DNA from: Rhodoferax sp. TH121
GTDB taxonomy: Bacteria > Pseudomonadota > Gammaproteobacteria > Burkholderiales > Burkholderiaceae_C
NCBI RefSeq assembly: GCF_002251855.1
Contig: NZ_NOXW01000020.1
Location: forward strand, 434,001 to 498,000
Length of the DNA stretch: 64,000 nucleotides
Direction of reading: 5' to 3'
The position numbers and the translations under genes were made by a program. Of this stretch, positions 10,949-19,059 are shown piece after piece (position 1 is the stretch's first letter; every line of letters starts with the position of its first letter). A model generated the notes under the pieces. The model had not been told where the DNA came from and searched no databases. It was given only the letters and a program-made list of their open reading frames with translations.

Positions 10949-11734
10949 TTATTTCCGGTGGCCGCGGTAGCCCAGCGTTTCTGAGATCTGCCGTGCGGTG
11001 TCCTGCAATTTGGGGAGCCAGTCTTCTTCCAGGCGGCCTGACGGTGCCGAAATAGACAAACCAGCCACCAACTTGGCTTGGTCGTCATAGATGCCTGCAG
11101 CCATGCAGCGCACACCCAATTCCAACTCTTCGTTGTCGCTGGCCTGGCCATATTGACGCACTTTGGAAAGTTCTCGTTCCAAAGTCTCCAAGTCCGTGAT
11201 GCTGTTTTTTGTGTGGCCTTGCAGGCCCGTACGTGTGGCGTAAGCACGTGTGCGCTGTGGGTCATCTGCCGCCAGAAATAGTTTTCCGACCGAGGTCAGG
11301 TGTAGCGGAGCGCGGCCACCTATCGCCCGTACCACCTGCATGCCAGACCGCTCGCTGTAAGCGCGCTCCACATAAATGATCTCGTCGCCCTGGCGCATGC
11401 TTAGGTTGACCGGTTGCTGGGTCAGCTTGTGCAACTCGCGCATGGGAATCAATGCGGCATCGCGGACATTCAGACGTGCTTTGACCAAATTGCCCAGTTC
11501 CAGCAAACGCATCCCCAGCCGGTAACTGCCTGACTGCGGCCGGTCCACAAAACGCCCCGCTACCAAGTCGTTAAGGATTCGGTGGGTGGTTGATGGGTGT
11601 AAACCTGCCTTTTCGCTGATTTCCTTCAGGGGAATCGCATCCTCACGGGAGGCCAGCACGTCAATCAGAGTGAACATCCGTTCAATCACTTGCACCGTAG
11701 GGGTATTGGGCGGGTCGAGGTCTTTTTTGGTCAT
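10949..11734 (-). CDS. IclR family transcriptional regulator
   Basis: The 261-residue protein has an N-terminal winged helix (residues about 12-75, including ISEKAGLHPSTTHRILNDL) and a C-terminal effector-binding domain (residues about 90-255). It is a one-component DNA-binding regulator of catabolic or stress genes. No neighbouring catabolic operon reveals its ligand. It lies 20 bp downstream of bpt on the same strand. Confidence 0.9.
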   Translation of the reverse strand: MTKKDLDPPNTPTVQVIERMFTLIDVLASREDAIPLKEISEKAGLHPSTTHRILNDLVAGRFVDRPQSGSYRLGMRLLELGNLVKARLNVRDAALIPMRELHKLTQQPVNLSMRQGDEIIYVERAYSERSGMQVVRAIGGRAPLHLTSVGKLFLAADDPQRTRAYATRTGLQGHTKNSITDLETLERELSKVRQYGQASDNEELELGVRCMAAGIYDDQAKLVAGLSISAPSGRLEEDWLPKLQDTARQISETLGYRGHRK

Positions 11735-11754
11735 AGTCGGTTACTCACCCAATG

Positions 11755-12561
11755 TTAACCCCCTGCTGGTCCTGCAGAGCCTGGCCTGTGGTGTCCGTCA
11801 GACGCATTTGCAAGTTCCGAGTCTGCCGCGCCCGATTGCCAGCGTCCGTTGTGGAGCAGTTCATAGGGACGGAAGAGGGATTTGTAGCGCATCTTGGGGC
11901 TTTGCTCGATCCAGTAGCCCAGGTAGACATGGGGCAAGCCCAGCCGTTTGGCTTGGGCCAGTTGCCACAGCACATTGAAGGTGCCGTAGCTGGCATGGGC
12001 ATCAGGGGCAAAAAAGGTGTAGACCGCGGATAGGCCATCGTCCAGTACATCGAGGATGGACACCATCTTGAGTTCGCCGGGTGCATCTGTTCCGGACGGC
12101 TCCCGAAACTCGACCAAGCGCGAGTTCACCCGGCTTTGCAGCAAAAACTGGACGTACTGATCCACGCTGTCCTCGTCCATGCCACCACCGGCATGGCGGC
12201 TGGTTTGGTAGCGCAAGTACAGCGCGTAGTGCTCGGCCACATACCCCAGCTTCAGAACCCGGGCCTCGAGCTGGCCATGTTGCTTCCAGGCCCGGCGCTG
12301 GCTGCGGGTGGGGGTAAAGCTCTGTGTAAGCACACGCAGAGGCGTGCAGGCCTGGCAGCCGTCGCAATATGGGCGGTAAGTGAACATGCCGCTGCGCCGA
12401 AAGCCTTTGGCCACCAGACCGGAATACGCCGTGTTGTCAATCAGGTGGCTGGGGGTGGCGACTTGCGACCGCGCCTGGCGCTCTGGCAAATAACTACAGT
12501 CATAGGGCGCAGTGGCATAAAACTGCAGCGCCTGGAGTGGGAGGTCAGTCAGGTCTGTCAT
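11755..12561 (-). CDS. bpt: Aspartate/glutamate leucyltransferase
   Basis: The 268-residue protein matches the arginyltransferase-like Bpt family, which moves leucine from Leu-tRNA onto N-terminal Asp or Glu, marking proteins for ClpS/ClpAP. The N-terminal domain has the cysteine cluster [18 protein letters not shown]; the C-terminal GNAT-like part contains the [20 protein letters not shown] segment. It is paired with aat, the other N-end-rule transferase, and separated from it by 12 bp. Confidence 0.92.
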   Translation of the reverse strand: MTDLTDLPLQALQFYATAPYDCSYLPERQARSQVATPSHLIDNTAYSGLVAKGFRRSGMFTYRPYCDGCQACTPLRVLTQSFTPTRSQRRAWKQHGQLEARVLKLGYVAEHYALYLRYQTSRHAGGGMDEDSVDQYVQFLLQSRVNSRLVEFREPSGTDAPGELKMVSILDVLDDGLSAVYTFFAPDAHASYGTFNVLWQLAQAKRLGLPHVYLGYWIEQSPKMRYKSLFRPYELLHNGRWQSGAADSELANASDGHHRPGSAGPAGG

Positions 12562-12573
12562 GGAGGCATGGCA

Positions 12574-13377
12574 TCAGGCAGACAAAAGTTCACGCCAGTA
12601 TAGAGGGCTGAAGGTCCAGTCGGGGGCGCTGGCGTTGCAGGCCTGGCCCACATGGCGCACAAAGTCTGCGCGTGGCATCTCGCGCGCGCCCAGTGATGCG
12701 AGGTGGGGCGTATTTTGCTGGCAATCCACCATTGTGATGCCCGCCTGCCTGCAGAACGCGATGAGCGCGGCCAGCGCAATTTTGGAGGCGTCGGTTTGCC
12801 GCATGAACATGGACTCGCCGAACACCGCTTGCCCCAGGTTGACGCAGTACAGTCCGCCCACCAGTGCGCCATCGCGCCAGGTTTCCACGCTGTGTGCCAG
12901 GCCCTGCGCGTGCAGCTTGCAGTACGCAGTCACCATCGCGTCGACGATCCAGGTTCCGGCTTGCCCGCGGCGTGAGGATTCGGCGCAGGCCCGAATTACC
13001 TCGCCAAACGCCGTGTCCATGCGTACCTCGCAGCCTGGGGTTCGCAGAAAAGTTTGCAAGGTTCTGCGCAGTGAGCGATGTAGCCGAAATTCGTCCACCC
13101 GCAGCACCATGCGGGGGTCGGGGCTCCACCAAAGAATGGGCTGCCCCTCACTGAACCACGGAAACACCGCTTGGCTGTAGGCCGCTTGCAGTGTGGTGTG
13201 AGAGAGGTCTCCGCCCGCAGCCAGCAGGCCTGGGGCGTCGCTCTCTGGACCCCAGGCCGAGCCTGTATCAGGGAAGGGCATTCCGGGCTCTAACCAGGGC
13301 AAGGTGGGTGTACGAGGGGACAAGGTGCAGAAAATGGCAATTAATTGGGGCGTCGGGGCGAAGCAGGCCAGCTTCAC
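12574..13377 (-). CDS. aat: Leucyl/phenylalanyl-tRNA--protein transferase
   Basis: This N-end-rule enzyme adds Leu or Phe to proteins with N-terminal Lys or Arg. Family landmarks are LPWLEPGMPFP, LLAAGGDLS, AVFPWF, ILWWSPDPRMVL and GLYCVNLGQAVFGESMF. The annotated GTG start at 13377 adds about 25 atypical residues before PWLEPG; an internal TTG start near codon 19 is equally possible, so the 5' end is uncertain. Confidence 0.9.
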   Translation of the reverse strand: MKLACFAPTPQLIAIFCTLSPRTPTLPWLEPGMPFPDTGSAWGPESDAPGLLAAGGDLSHTTLQAAYSQAVFPWFSEGQPILWWSPDPRMVLRVDEFRLHRSLRRTLQTFLRTPGCEVRMDTAFGEVIRACAESSRRGQAGTWIVDAMVTAYCKLHAQGLAHSVETWRDGALVGGLYCVNLGQAVFGESMFMRQTDASKIALAALIAFCRQAGITMVDCQQNTPHLASLGAREMPRADFVRHVGQACNASAPDWTFSPLYWRELLSA

Positions 13378-13396
13378 AGGTTAGAATACCAGCTGT

Positions 13397-13473
13397 CGGC
13401 GTGTAGCGCAGCCTGGTAGCGCACCTGCTTTGGGAGCAGGGGGTCCAAGGTTCGAATCCTTGTACGCCGACCA
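13397..13473 (+). tRNA. tRNA-Pro (anticodon TGG)
   Basis: A complete 77-nt cloverleaf with encoded CCA: acceptor arms CGGCGTG/TACGCCG, anticodon stem CCTGC/GCAGG with loop TTTGGGA, and T arm CAAGG-TTCGAAT-CCTTG. Confidence 0.95.
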
Positions 13474-13483
13474 CCATTCCAAA

Positions 13484-13525
13484 ACAAAGGCCCCATAGTG
13501 TCGTGACTGAGGGGCCTTTGTTCTT
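13484..13525 (+). terminator. Hairpin between tRNA-Pro and the tRNA-Arg 5' half
   Basis: Perfect 11-bp arms ACAAAGGCCCC (13484-13494) and its complement (13511-13521), followed by a T-rich stretch. It looks like a rho-independent terminator for tRNA-Pro and ends only 6 bp before the tRNA-Arg repeat. Confidence 0.75.
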
Positions 13526-13526
13526 T

Positions 13527-13566
13527 CTGTCCGTAGCTCAGTTGGATAGAGCAACAGCCTTCTAAG
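13527..13566 (+). other. attL: left prophage end, tRNA-Arg 5' half
   Basis: The 40 bases starting CTGTCCGTAGCTCAGTTGGA are identical to the first 40 bases of the tRNA-Arg gene at 60681. Identity ends just after the anticodon (CTTCTAAG), so this copy is a non-functional tRNA remnant left on the host side. Confidence 0.93.
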
Positions 13567-13608
13567 GTGGTTGGAAAATCCAGCACTGACGCGCCTCTCG
13601 GACGTATT

Positions 13609-13686
13609 CCCGCTCCGCAAAACTGTACGTTTAATCAGCATTCAAACCCATTGGATTCGTTGGCCTCTGCACGCCTGCGGAGCGGG
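13609..13686. repeat. Widely spaced 11-bp inverted repeat between attL and integrase
   Basis: Arms CCCGCTCCGCA (13609-13619) and its complement (13676-13686) are separated by 56 bases; the right arm is followed by TTTT. It may be a terminator for rightward transcription entering from the host or an accessory recombination site. No gene lies in this gap. Confidence 0.55.
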
Positions 13687-13692
13687 TTTTCG

Positions 13693-14703
13693 TCACTTTG
13701 TGGGGCTCACCAGCCGGCCTTTGCGCAGATAGTGCTGCTGGGTGGTCGTCACACTGTCATGCCCAAGTAGATCGGCTGCGGCCTGTTCGCCACGTGTTTC
13801 GGCGGTGTCGTCTGCGGCCTTGGCGCGCAGGTCATAGAACCACATTGCCGCGATCTGGGCGGCCAGTTTGGGGTGGGTCTTTGCAGCCTGCTCCCGTGCC
13901 GCCTCAAACTGCTTGCGCAAGGTCTGTTTGGTCATGGGCTTGCCGTGCTGGTTCACCGTCAGGCTTGAGCAGTGCAACTTGTGGCCCGCCTTGCGCGCGG
14001 CGATCCGTTCCAGCACCTCGGCCAGCTTGCCTTCGATCTTGATGCGCAGCCTGGCGCCGGTCTTGCCCTGTTTGATGACCATGGCGCCGTCTACCAACTG
14101 GCTGTCATCCATGCGCAGGGTGTCGCTCGGGCGCTGGCCGGTGAGGTATGCCAAGTCCATCGAATCCCTGAGCGACTGGCTTCCGGCCTCGTAGACCGCG
14201 GCAAACACCTTGTCATCAATGTAGACCTCGCGCCTGTCCAGGGTGTAGCCCTCAATGCCTTTGACCGGGTTCTCGTTCTCGGTGTAGCCCCATGCCCTGG
14301 CGGTGTTGAACATGTGGCTGAAAACCCGCTTGAGCCGGTTGGCCGTGGTGGGGGTCTTCTTGTGATACTCCAGCAGCATGTGGATGTGCTTGGGCTTGAT
14401 CTGGTTCAGCGGGGCAGGGGTGGGATTGCTGAAAAACTCTCTCAGCTTCTTGATGTCGCCCCGCTGGGTGGATTGGGTGCTCTTGGCCTTGGTGGGCAAA
14501 ACCTCCCGCTCGTACCTGGTGGCCAGCTCTATGAAGGTGGAGACTTCCTCCCCTTTGTGGAGCTCGCTGGTCAGGTCAGCCCACTTCTTGACGGCAAGGA
14601 CGTAATCCGGCCCAAGTGGGATCTCGCGCCGGGGTTTGCCGCCCTTGTCGAAATAGTAGTAGGTCTTCCCCGACTTTTGAACCCTTGCGCGAAATCCTTG
14701 CAT
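13693..14703 (-). CDS. int: Tyrosine-type phage integrase
   Basis: The 336-residue recombinase has a core-binding domain (residues about 55-150) and a catalytic domain with Arg in LTGQRPSDTL, the box II region FYDLRAKAADD (Tyr where His is usual), LLGHDS and the nucleophile Tyr in TTTQQHYLRKG. It catalyses integration and excision at the tRNA-Arg site. Its stop lies 126 bp from attL, the usual position. An excisionase-like gene is immediately upstream. Confidence 0.93.
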   Translation of the reverse strand: MQGFRARVQKSGKTYYYFDKGGKPRREIPLGPDYVLAVKKWADLTSELHKGEEVSTFIELATRYEREVLPTKAKSTQSTQRGDIKKLREFFSNPTPAPLNQIKPKHIHMLLEYHKKTPTTANRLKRVFSHMFNTARAWGYTENENPVKGIEGYTLDRREVYIDDKVFAAVYEAGSQSLRDSMDLAYLTGQRPSDTLRMDDSQLVDGAMVIKQGKTGARLRIKIEGKLAEVLERIAARKAGHKLHCSSLTVNQHGKPMTKQTLRKQFEAAREQAAKTHPKLAAQIAAMWFYDLRAKAADDTAETRGEQAAADLLGHDSVTTTQQHYLRKGRLVSPTK

Positions 14704-14704
14704 G

Positions 14705-14932
14705 TCAGGCTCCTACTAGTCGTGGCTCCCATGTTGGTTGCCGAATTTCAGGTTGTGCCCCTCCTTCAATCACTGCGCGCGCGACCACGGGGCGGCCGGC
14801 TGCGTTGACGTAGTGGGGAACCTTCATTTTCTTGAGAGCGGCAATTTGCAGCTCAAAGCGGGTTTTTCCGGCTTCGCCCCGGCTGATGCCGGTCAGCTCG
14901 GCTATGTCGTCTGGGCTCAGGAAAAGGCTCAT
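14705..14932 (-). CDS. DUF4224-like excisionase/directionality factor candidate
   Basis: The 75-residue protein has an AlpA/MerR-like helix-turn-helix (LSPDDIAELTGISRGEAGKT) followed by a VPHYVNAAGRPVVARA segment typical of DUF4224. These small proteins commonly precede integrase genes and are thought to steer excision. It starts inside the end of the upstream gene and ends one base before int. Confidence 0.72.
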   Translation of the reverse strand: MSLFLSPDDIAELTGISRGEAGKTRFELQIAALKKMKVPHYVNAAGRPVVARAVIEGGAQPEIRQPTWEPRLVGA

Positions 14933-16176
14933 GGTGTTTGCTCCTTTGCTTCGCCTTTCTTGGTGATGCCGTGGGCGGCTTCGATAGATCGCGCGAACTG
15001 CTGAAAGCTAATGCGGCAAAACAGCGCTTTCTCGCAAATCAGATCAAGTTCTTCATCCGTCAGCGGCTCCCGCACAGGCTGAGTGCTGGCGGCTGCTAGG
15101 ATGGCGCGGGCAATGTATATGCCCGGATGAACCCCTGTAATGCCTTGATCTTGGGCCTCTCGATACAGCTTGATTGCTTGCTCGTCCGTCAGCTCCCCCA
15201 CTGGCATGGCGGTCCCATTGGCATGGCACAGTGCTTGGCGTTTCATGCATTTGCCATCAGCGGCGCAATTCGCGCAAAGATTGCCAGACTCTGGTGGAAG
15301 TGCTGGGGCGGATAGGAGGGCGGCGGCGTGGCGCATCGTGTCTGCGTAGTCGATATGGCTATAACCGTTGTCGCCAGCGTACATCAGCAAGTCCTCGATC
15401 ACCTCCGCCCGCTCCCCCGCCGTGCTGGGTGCTGGCTCACCATTGCCCGCCTCAAGGTGTCCACAACCCATGTCGTTGCATGCTTGGCCCGTTGTTGCAC
15501 CGCATCGAGCGCAAGAGAGTGCTGGCTCGGTGGCTGGCAACTCATCGCAAGATCGGCACACGGTATCCCAAAGTATTCCATGCTCACAGTACTCTGAGAT
15601 TGGCTCGGTGGCTTGGGGGTGGGCGGGATTCCAGAATCCATGCGCAACAAGCTCGTCCTCTGCATCTTTGCGCGGGTCTTCCGAATCGCCTGTTGCAATT
15701 ATTTCAAGAAGGCGGCGGCAGCACTCCAGCTTTTCAAAGTAGTCAACGCTGATCGTCACGTCGTCGCTGTCCTCCCACTGCGTCTGCTCCAGCGCTTGCT
15801 CGGTGGCTTGGGGGTGGGTGGCATTTACAGGCGCATTTGCAGGGTAGCGCAGCAAATTTATCGCGTCGTCGCAGTTGGACGGCGTACCGCTCCATCCGCC
15901 CCAGTGTTCATGGGCTTCTTTTATTCGATGAAGGATGTCGCAGACCATAATGACCTGCTCCTGCTTAGGTGTGTATGTTTTGACCTCCCCCTGCGTCTGC
16001 TCCAGCGCTTGCTTGCCTGCTGCTAGGGCGGCTGTATGCTTGATATTTCGGTCTTGCACAAATTGTTTCCAGCTTTCGCGGTGAATGTGCGGCTCGCGCC
16101 CGAGTACATCGACACGCTCCCACTCATCCAGCGCCCCCACAAGCTGCTCAATAACTGATAGAAGGTTGGTGGTCAT
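14929..16176 (-). CDS. Phage early protein of unknown function, repeat-containing
   Basis: The 415-residue protein is not assigned to a family. It contains repeated units (ALEQTQ twice, HPQATE twice) and a zinc-type cysteine cluster (CARCGATTGQACNDMGCG), with a second cluster at CANCAADGKCMKRQALC. The repeats suggest growth by local duplication. It is ATGA-coupled with its neighbours in the leftward early operon. A DNA-binding or protein-bridging role is possible but unsupported. Confidence 0.6.
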   Translation of the reverse strand: MTTNLLSVIEQLVGALDEWERVDVLGREPHIHRESWKQFVQDRNIKHTAALAAGKQALEQTQGEVKTYTPKQEQVIMVCDILHRIKEAHEHWGGWSGTPSNCDDAINLLRYPANAPVNATHPQATEQALEQTQWEDSDDVTISVDYFEKLECCRRLLEIIATGDSEDPRKDAEDELVAHGFWNPAHPQATEPISEYCEHGILWDTVCRSCDELPATEPALSCARCGATTGQACNDMGCGHLEAGNGEPAPSTAGERAEVIEDLLMYAGDNGYSHIDYADTMRHAAALLSAPALPPESGNLCANCAADGKCMKRQALCHANGTAMPVGELTDEQAIKLYREAQDQGITGVHPGIYIARAILAAASTQPVREPLTDEELDLICEKALFCRISFQQFARSIEAAHGITKKGEAKEQTP

Positions 16177-16310
16177 GGTTGTTCCTTAATCGGTATGTAT
16201 TTGGTGGGCGCTTGGTTTGGACGCACAGTGCAGCGCCAGCAGCGCAAAATGATTGCTACCTTGTCCACTTGCGGGGCGTTGCAAGTAGCGCAGTATTGGC
16301 CGGTGGTCAT
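16173..16310 (-). CDS. Small zinc-ribbon-like protein (45 aa)
   Basis: ATG at 16310 opens a 45-residue frame with two Cys-x2-Cys pairs (CATC near residue 7, CWRC near residue 24) and a TGA that overlaps the next start (ATGA). The spacing suits a mini zinc ribbon. The coupling and cysteine pattern support a real gene. Confidence 0.6.
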   Translation of the reverse strand: MTTGQYCATCNAPQVDKVAIILRCWRCTVRPNQAPTKYIPIKEQP

Positions 16311-16349
16311 GGTGTGTTGTCTTTCAAAGATTCGATTGAAGGTTTGTGG

Positions 16350-16538
16350 TCATGCTGGAGCTTTAGGCAAGTAATAGTTGCACTCATCCTCAATTAAGAG
16401 CGGGCCGACTGGCCAATAAAAAATGCCAAAGCGCACGACTTGCTGCCAGAGAGATTTGCCCCGCTTATTGGTTGTGCGGCGAAACCACATGCGATCACAG
16501 CCTACGCCATAAGTTTTGTAGAAGGTAAATCCGATCAT
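16350..16538 (-). CDS. Hypothetical phage protein (62 aa)
   Basis: A basic and aromatic-rich small protein (MWFRRTTNKRGKSLWQQ). It overlaps the upstream 73-residue gene by 4 bp (ATGA), which is the main support. No family is recognised. Confidence 0.45.
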   Translation of the reverse strand: MIGFTFYKTYGVGCDRMWFRRTTNKRGKSLWQQVVRFGIFYWPVGPLLIEDECNYYLPKAPA

Positions 16539-16756
16539 GATGTCGCTTTCGGTGTCAGTGACACAAATTCGTAAAAGTCACCGTATCGGGTGCGCTCTGT
16601 TTTTACTCGCCCGTCGAGTATTGGTTTGCGTAGCGCCGCGGAGACTGCCCTGCCATCCGTCCCACCATCAATGACAAAAGCAAGTTCGTGAGCTTTCATG
16701 CTCATGCCTGCGTTTTTTAAAGCAAGCACACATTTTTCGGTAGTGATGTCAGCCAT
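16535..16756 (-). CDS. Hypothetical phage protein, possible winged helix (73 aa)
   Basis: Starts at ATG 16756, overlapping the upstream stop as TGATG. The sequence (ALKNAGMSMKAHELAFVID and GRAVSAALRKPILDGRVKT) resembles a small winged-helix fold. It lies in the translationally coupled early gene chain. Function unknown. Confidence 0.5.
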   Translation of the reverse strand: MADITTEKCVLALKNAGMSMKAHELAFVIDGGTDGRAVSAALRKPILDGRVKTERTRYGDFYEFVSLTPKATS

Positions 16757-17376
16757 CAAACACCCCCTAGCTTTTCGCGAAGTTCTGCTAGTGACTGACC
16801 GCAGCGTTTGTACGCCGCACAGAAAGCATCCCGCTCAACTCCGTGATAAAAGTCCGGCGCTACAGCCTGCAACGAATAATTGTGGGCAAGTGTGTTGAAC
16901 CCCTGCACAAACTCCAATGGCACCGTCACCAGTCCAGCATCCTTGTCTGCGGGGGAGGCGAAGTTTCTGCTCTCTTCGATTGCAAGAATCGTGTCTTCTT
17001 CAGCGCCGCATGATTGAAGCATTACTTCACAGACGCGCCCAAAAACTCGGTTGTAAGCATCGTCTTCGCTAGTTGAAACGTCCATGCTGACCAGCTTGCC
17101 TTTCAACAAATCGTGCAAATCCTGCGCACGGATAGCCGCAAGCTCTGCGCGGAGGGTGTCGCGTTCGTCCGCAGCCTTATGCAGCGCATTGAGATTTACC
17201 TTGAAATTGTTGGTCAGCCTCTCAACCTCCCGCCCAAGTGCTTCCAGTGCGTCTAGTAGCGCAATGACTTTTGCGGGGTTGGTAAGCTCACGGTATTCAT
17301 CAACGGCCTTTGCTGTACAGCATCCGCTGTAAACAATCGCTGCCAGCTCACGCAGCTTCATCAAATCTGTAGTCAT
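16756..17376 (-). CDS. Ead/Ea22-like early protein
   Basis: The 206-residue protein begins MTTDLMKLRELA and continues with the pattern seen in phage Ead/Ea22 proteins (EYRELTNPAKVIALLDALEA followed by an alpha-helical, probably coiled-coil, region to about residue 85). Such genes are common in leftward early operons and are dispensable; their role is unclear. The start follows GAGGTGGTT; upstream in-frame codons belong to the neighbouring gene region. Confidence 0.6.
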   Translation of the reverse strand: MTTDLMKLRELAAIVYSGCCTAKAVDEYRELTNPAKVIALLDALEALGREVERLTNNFKVNLNALHKAADERDTLRAELAAIRAQDLHDLLKGKLVSMDVSTSEDDAYNRVFGRVCEVMLQSCGAEEDTILAIEESRNFASPADKDAGLVTVPLEFVQGFNTLAHNYSLQAVAPDFYHGVERDAFCAAYKRCGQSLAELREKLGGV

Positions 17377-17540
17377 AACCACCTCGTCGGAATTCTTATG
17401 GCCTTCCAGCCGTTGTTGATCTTGAAAGCTGCCCAATCCCAGGCGTGCAGGGCCAGCAGGTACAGGACTGCGCAGATGGCAAACACCGTGGCGCAGATGG
17501 CAAACAGGCACAGCGCCAGGTGTTTGAGCAGGCGGGTCAT
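17373..17540 (-). CDS. Small membrane protein (55 aa)
   Basis: ATG 17540 opens a 55-residue frame with a long hydrophobic span (LALCLFAICATVFAICAVLY, residues about 8-28) containing a repeated FAIC unit. It has ATGA overlaps at both ends with neighbouring genes, which strongly supports expression. One membrane helix is predicted, with a basic C terminus. Function unknown. Confidence 0.6.
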   Translation of the reverse strand: MTRLLKHLALCLFAICATVFAICAVLYLLALHAWDWAAFKINNGWKAIRIPTRWL

Positions 17541-17716
17541 GGCTGCACATCCTTGGCATCTGTCATCCCAACGCCTTCGGCCTTGGCGATGTACTCATCA
17601 AGCGCTGTGCAAACAATCTGCGCCATTTGTGGCGAGGTCTGACCCAAAAGAAGGCCGCGCAAGGTGGCGCAAGCCGTCTTCAAGTTGTTTAGGTGCTTTT
17701 GCTCTGTTGTGGTCAT
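17537..17716 (-). CDS. Hypothetical phage protein (59 aa)
   Basis: Starts at ATG 17716 (MTTTEQKHLNNL), overlapping the upstream stop, and ends overlapping the next start. Largely helical (LKTACATLRGLLLGQTSPQM). No family is recognised. Confidence 0.5.
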   Translation of the reverse strand: MTTTEQKHLNNLKTACATLRGLLLGQTSPQMAQIVCTALDEYIAKAEGVGMTDAKDVQP

Positions 17717-18270
17717 TGGTGTGCTCCCTGCACAGCCTGCAGCCGCCGCTCCATCTGGTCCATGCTGATCTGCCCCTTCCAACCCTCTGGCGGCTCAAAT
17801 GCAAACCGACTAGGCGGGGTGGGGTGTACCTGCACCTTCACGGTTTCTGGCCAGATGATCTTGGCGGGCTTGGCCGGGGCCTCTACCGGCACAGAACGCT
17901 GCAGCACCAGCTCCGCGCGCTTCTTCGGAGGCTTGGGCTTTGGCGGTGCCTTGGGCACTGGAGGGCGGCCCACGGGTCCACCTGTACGCGCACGCTCGGC
18001 CTTGCGCTGACGCTTGCGTTTGGCCGACTCTTTCATCATCGCCTTGTAAACGTCCTCTGCCACCAAGTCCCAAGCCTCGGCATGTGCCAGCGTAGCGAAG
18101 TAGCGGAAGTACCGGCGCACTCCTGCCTTGTATAAGCGGCCCTGGCGCACCAGTAGGCCAGCCAATGTGTTCACGGTGTCGGCGTGGTCATCCACTGCGG
18201 CGGCCAGCTCGGACAAGCACAGGCCTGCGGGGACGGTGCAGGCTTCAATGATTCGGGCGGATAGGGTCAT
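17713..18270 (-). CDS. DNA-binding-like phage protein with basic proline-rich linker
   Basis: The 185-residue protein begins with a winged-helix-like region (IIEACTVPAGLCLSELAAAV, then HADTVNTLAGLLVRQGRLYK and VRRYFRYF). A strongly basic Lys/Arg/Pro-rich linker follows (KRKRQRKAERARTGGPVGRP). The start at 18270 is chosen because upstream codons overlap a separate small gene. A transcriptional role is possible; it is unproven. Confidence 0.55.
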   Translation of the reverse strand: MTLSARIIEACTVPAGLCLSELAAAVDDHADTVNTLAGLLVRQGRLYKAGVRRYFRYFATLAHAEAWDLVAEDVYKAMMKESAKRKRQRKAERARTGGPVGRPPVPKAPPKPKPPKKRAELVLQRSVPVEAPAKPAKIIWPETVKVQVHPTPPSRFAFEPPEGWKGQISMDQMERRLQAVQGAHQ

Positions 18271-18443
18271 TGGAATAGCTCCATTTGTGGTGCGGGTTGC
18301 ATGGATGCGCGTCGTGCATTGGCCGCCCACTGCAAAAGAGTGAAGGCGAATGCCCGATGGCCTCGAGCGGAAAAGTGCCGGGACTGCGCAATGAACACCC
18401 GTGCGTTGTGGCGCAGTTTTTTTGCTTCTGGCATGGGTTTCAT
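18267..18443 (-). CDS. Hypothetical basic phage protein (58 aa)
   Basis: Starts at ATG 18443 (MKPMPEAKKLRHNARVF) and overlaps the next gene by 4 bp. Arg- and His-rich; the pattern AFAFTLLQWAANARRASMQ is helical. Function unknown; ATG 18434 is an alternative start. Confidence 0.45.
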   Translation of the reverse strand: MKPMPEAKKLRHNARVFIAQSRHFSARGHRAFAFTLLQWAANARRASMQPAPQMELFQ

Positions 18444-18478
18444 GGGTATGCTTGAGCCTCCATAAACAGGGAGTACAT

Positions 18479-18697
18479 ATGTCCACTGAGAAGAATGAGC
18501 TGACACAATCTCAAAATGACCGCCTTGCCAAGGCGGAGGCAGTTACAAGCGCGCAGATTGACGCCGCAATTCGGATAACCGAAGAGAAGTTTTCTAACTA
18601 CCAATTCGAAAACAAGATGCGCTTTCTTGCGGCGACTATTCAGGCGCTTTCAACTAACTATTTGGCAGAAGTCACACGAGCATCAGCAAGCAAGTAG
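18479..18697 (+). CDS. Small helical protein encoded against the early operon
   Basis: This 72-residue frame (MSTEKNELTQSQNDRLAKAE..) lies on the plus strand inside the otherwise leftward early operon. GGAG lies 7 bases before ATG 18479. The composition is that of a real soluble helical protein, with a polar N-terminal half and an amphipathic C-terminal half. It would need its own promoter. No family is recognised. Confidence 0.5.
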   Translation: MSTEKNELTQSQNDRLAKAEAVTSAQIDAAIRITEEKFSNYQFENKMRFLAATIQALSTNYLAEVTRASASK

Positions 18698-18768
18698 CTG
18701 GCGCATGAAGCAGCCATAGCTCTGGGGGGGGGCAGGGCTTTGCGCGCTTCTTGCATTGGCTTCATGGC

Positions 18769-19059
18769 TCAAGCATCCAGACGATGGCGCGTGACGTTGG
18801 GGAATGGGTTGTGCGCCGATGGCCCAGCAATGCGCGGGATGCCCAAAGCGTCATCCGGTGCGGTTTCCAAAAACTTGGATTTGTCCTGCCCGGTGATCTT
18901 GAGATACTCGTTTTCCACCCGTGCCGTGTCCACCAGCACAGAGGCAACTGAGGCGACCGCCTTGGCGCGCTCGATGTCCATGGGAGTCTCTTTGTTGCGA
19001 AGGTCAGCCAGGGTGTCCAGAAGCGACTGACGCACTTGGTCAATGTGAGGGGTGGTCAT
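18769..19059 (-). CDS. Hypothetical phage protein (96 aa)
   Basis: A helical acidic protein (MTTPHIDQVRQSLLDTLADL) whose start overlaps the end of the HNH gene by 4 bp. The C-terminal part is Pro-rich. Gene coupling and normal composition support it; no function is recognised. Bases 18698-18768 between it and the plus-strand gene hold nothing recognisable. Confidence 0.55.
   Translation of the reverse strand: MTTPHIDQVRQSLLDTLADLRNKETPMDIERAKAVASVASVLVDTARVENEYLKITGQDKSKFLETAPDDALGIPRIAGPSAHNPFPNVTRHRLDA

Noticed and set aside
13527..13566. A second functional tRNA-Arg gene
   Set aside because: Only the first 40 bases are present; the 3' half is replaced by phage sequence.
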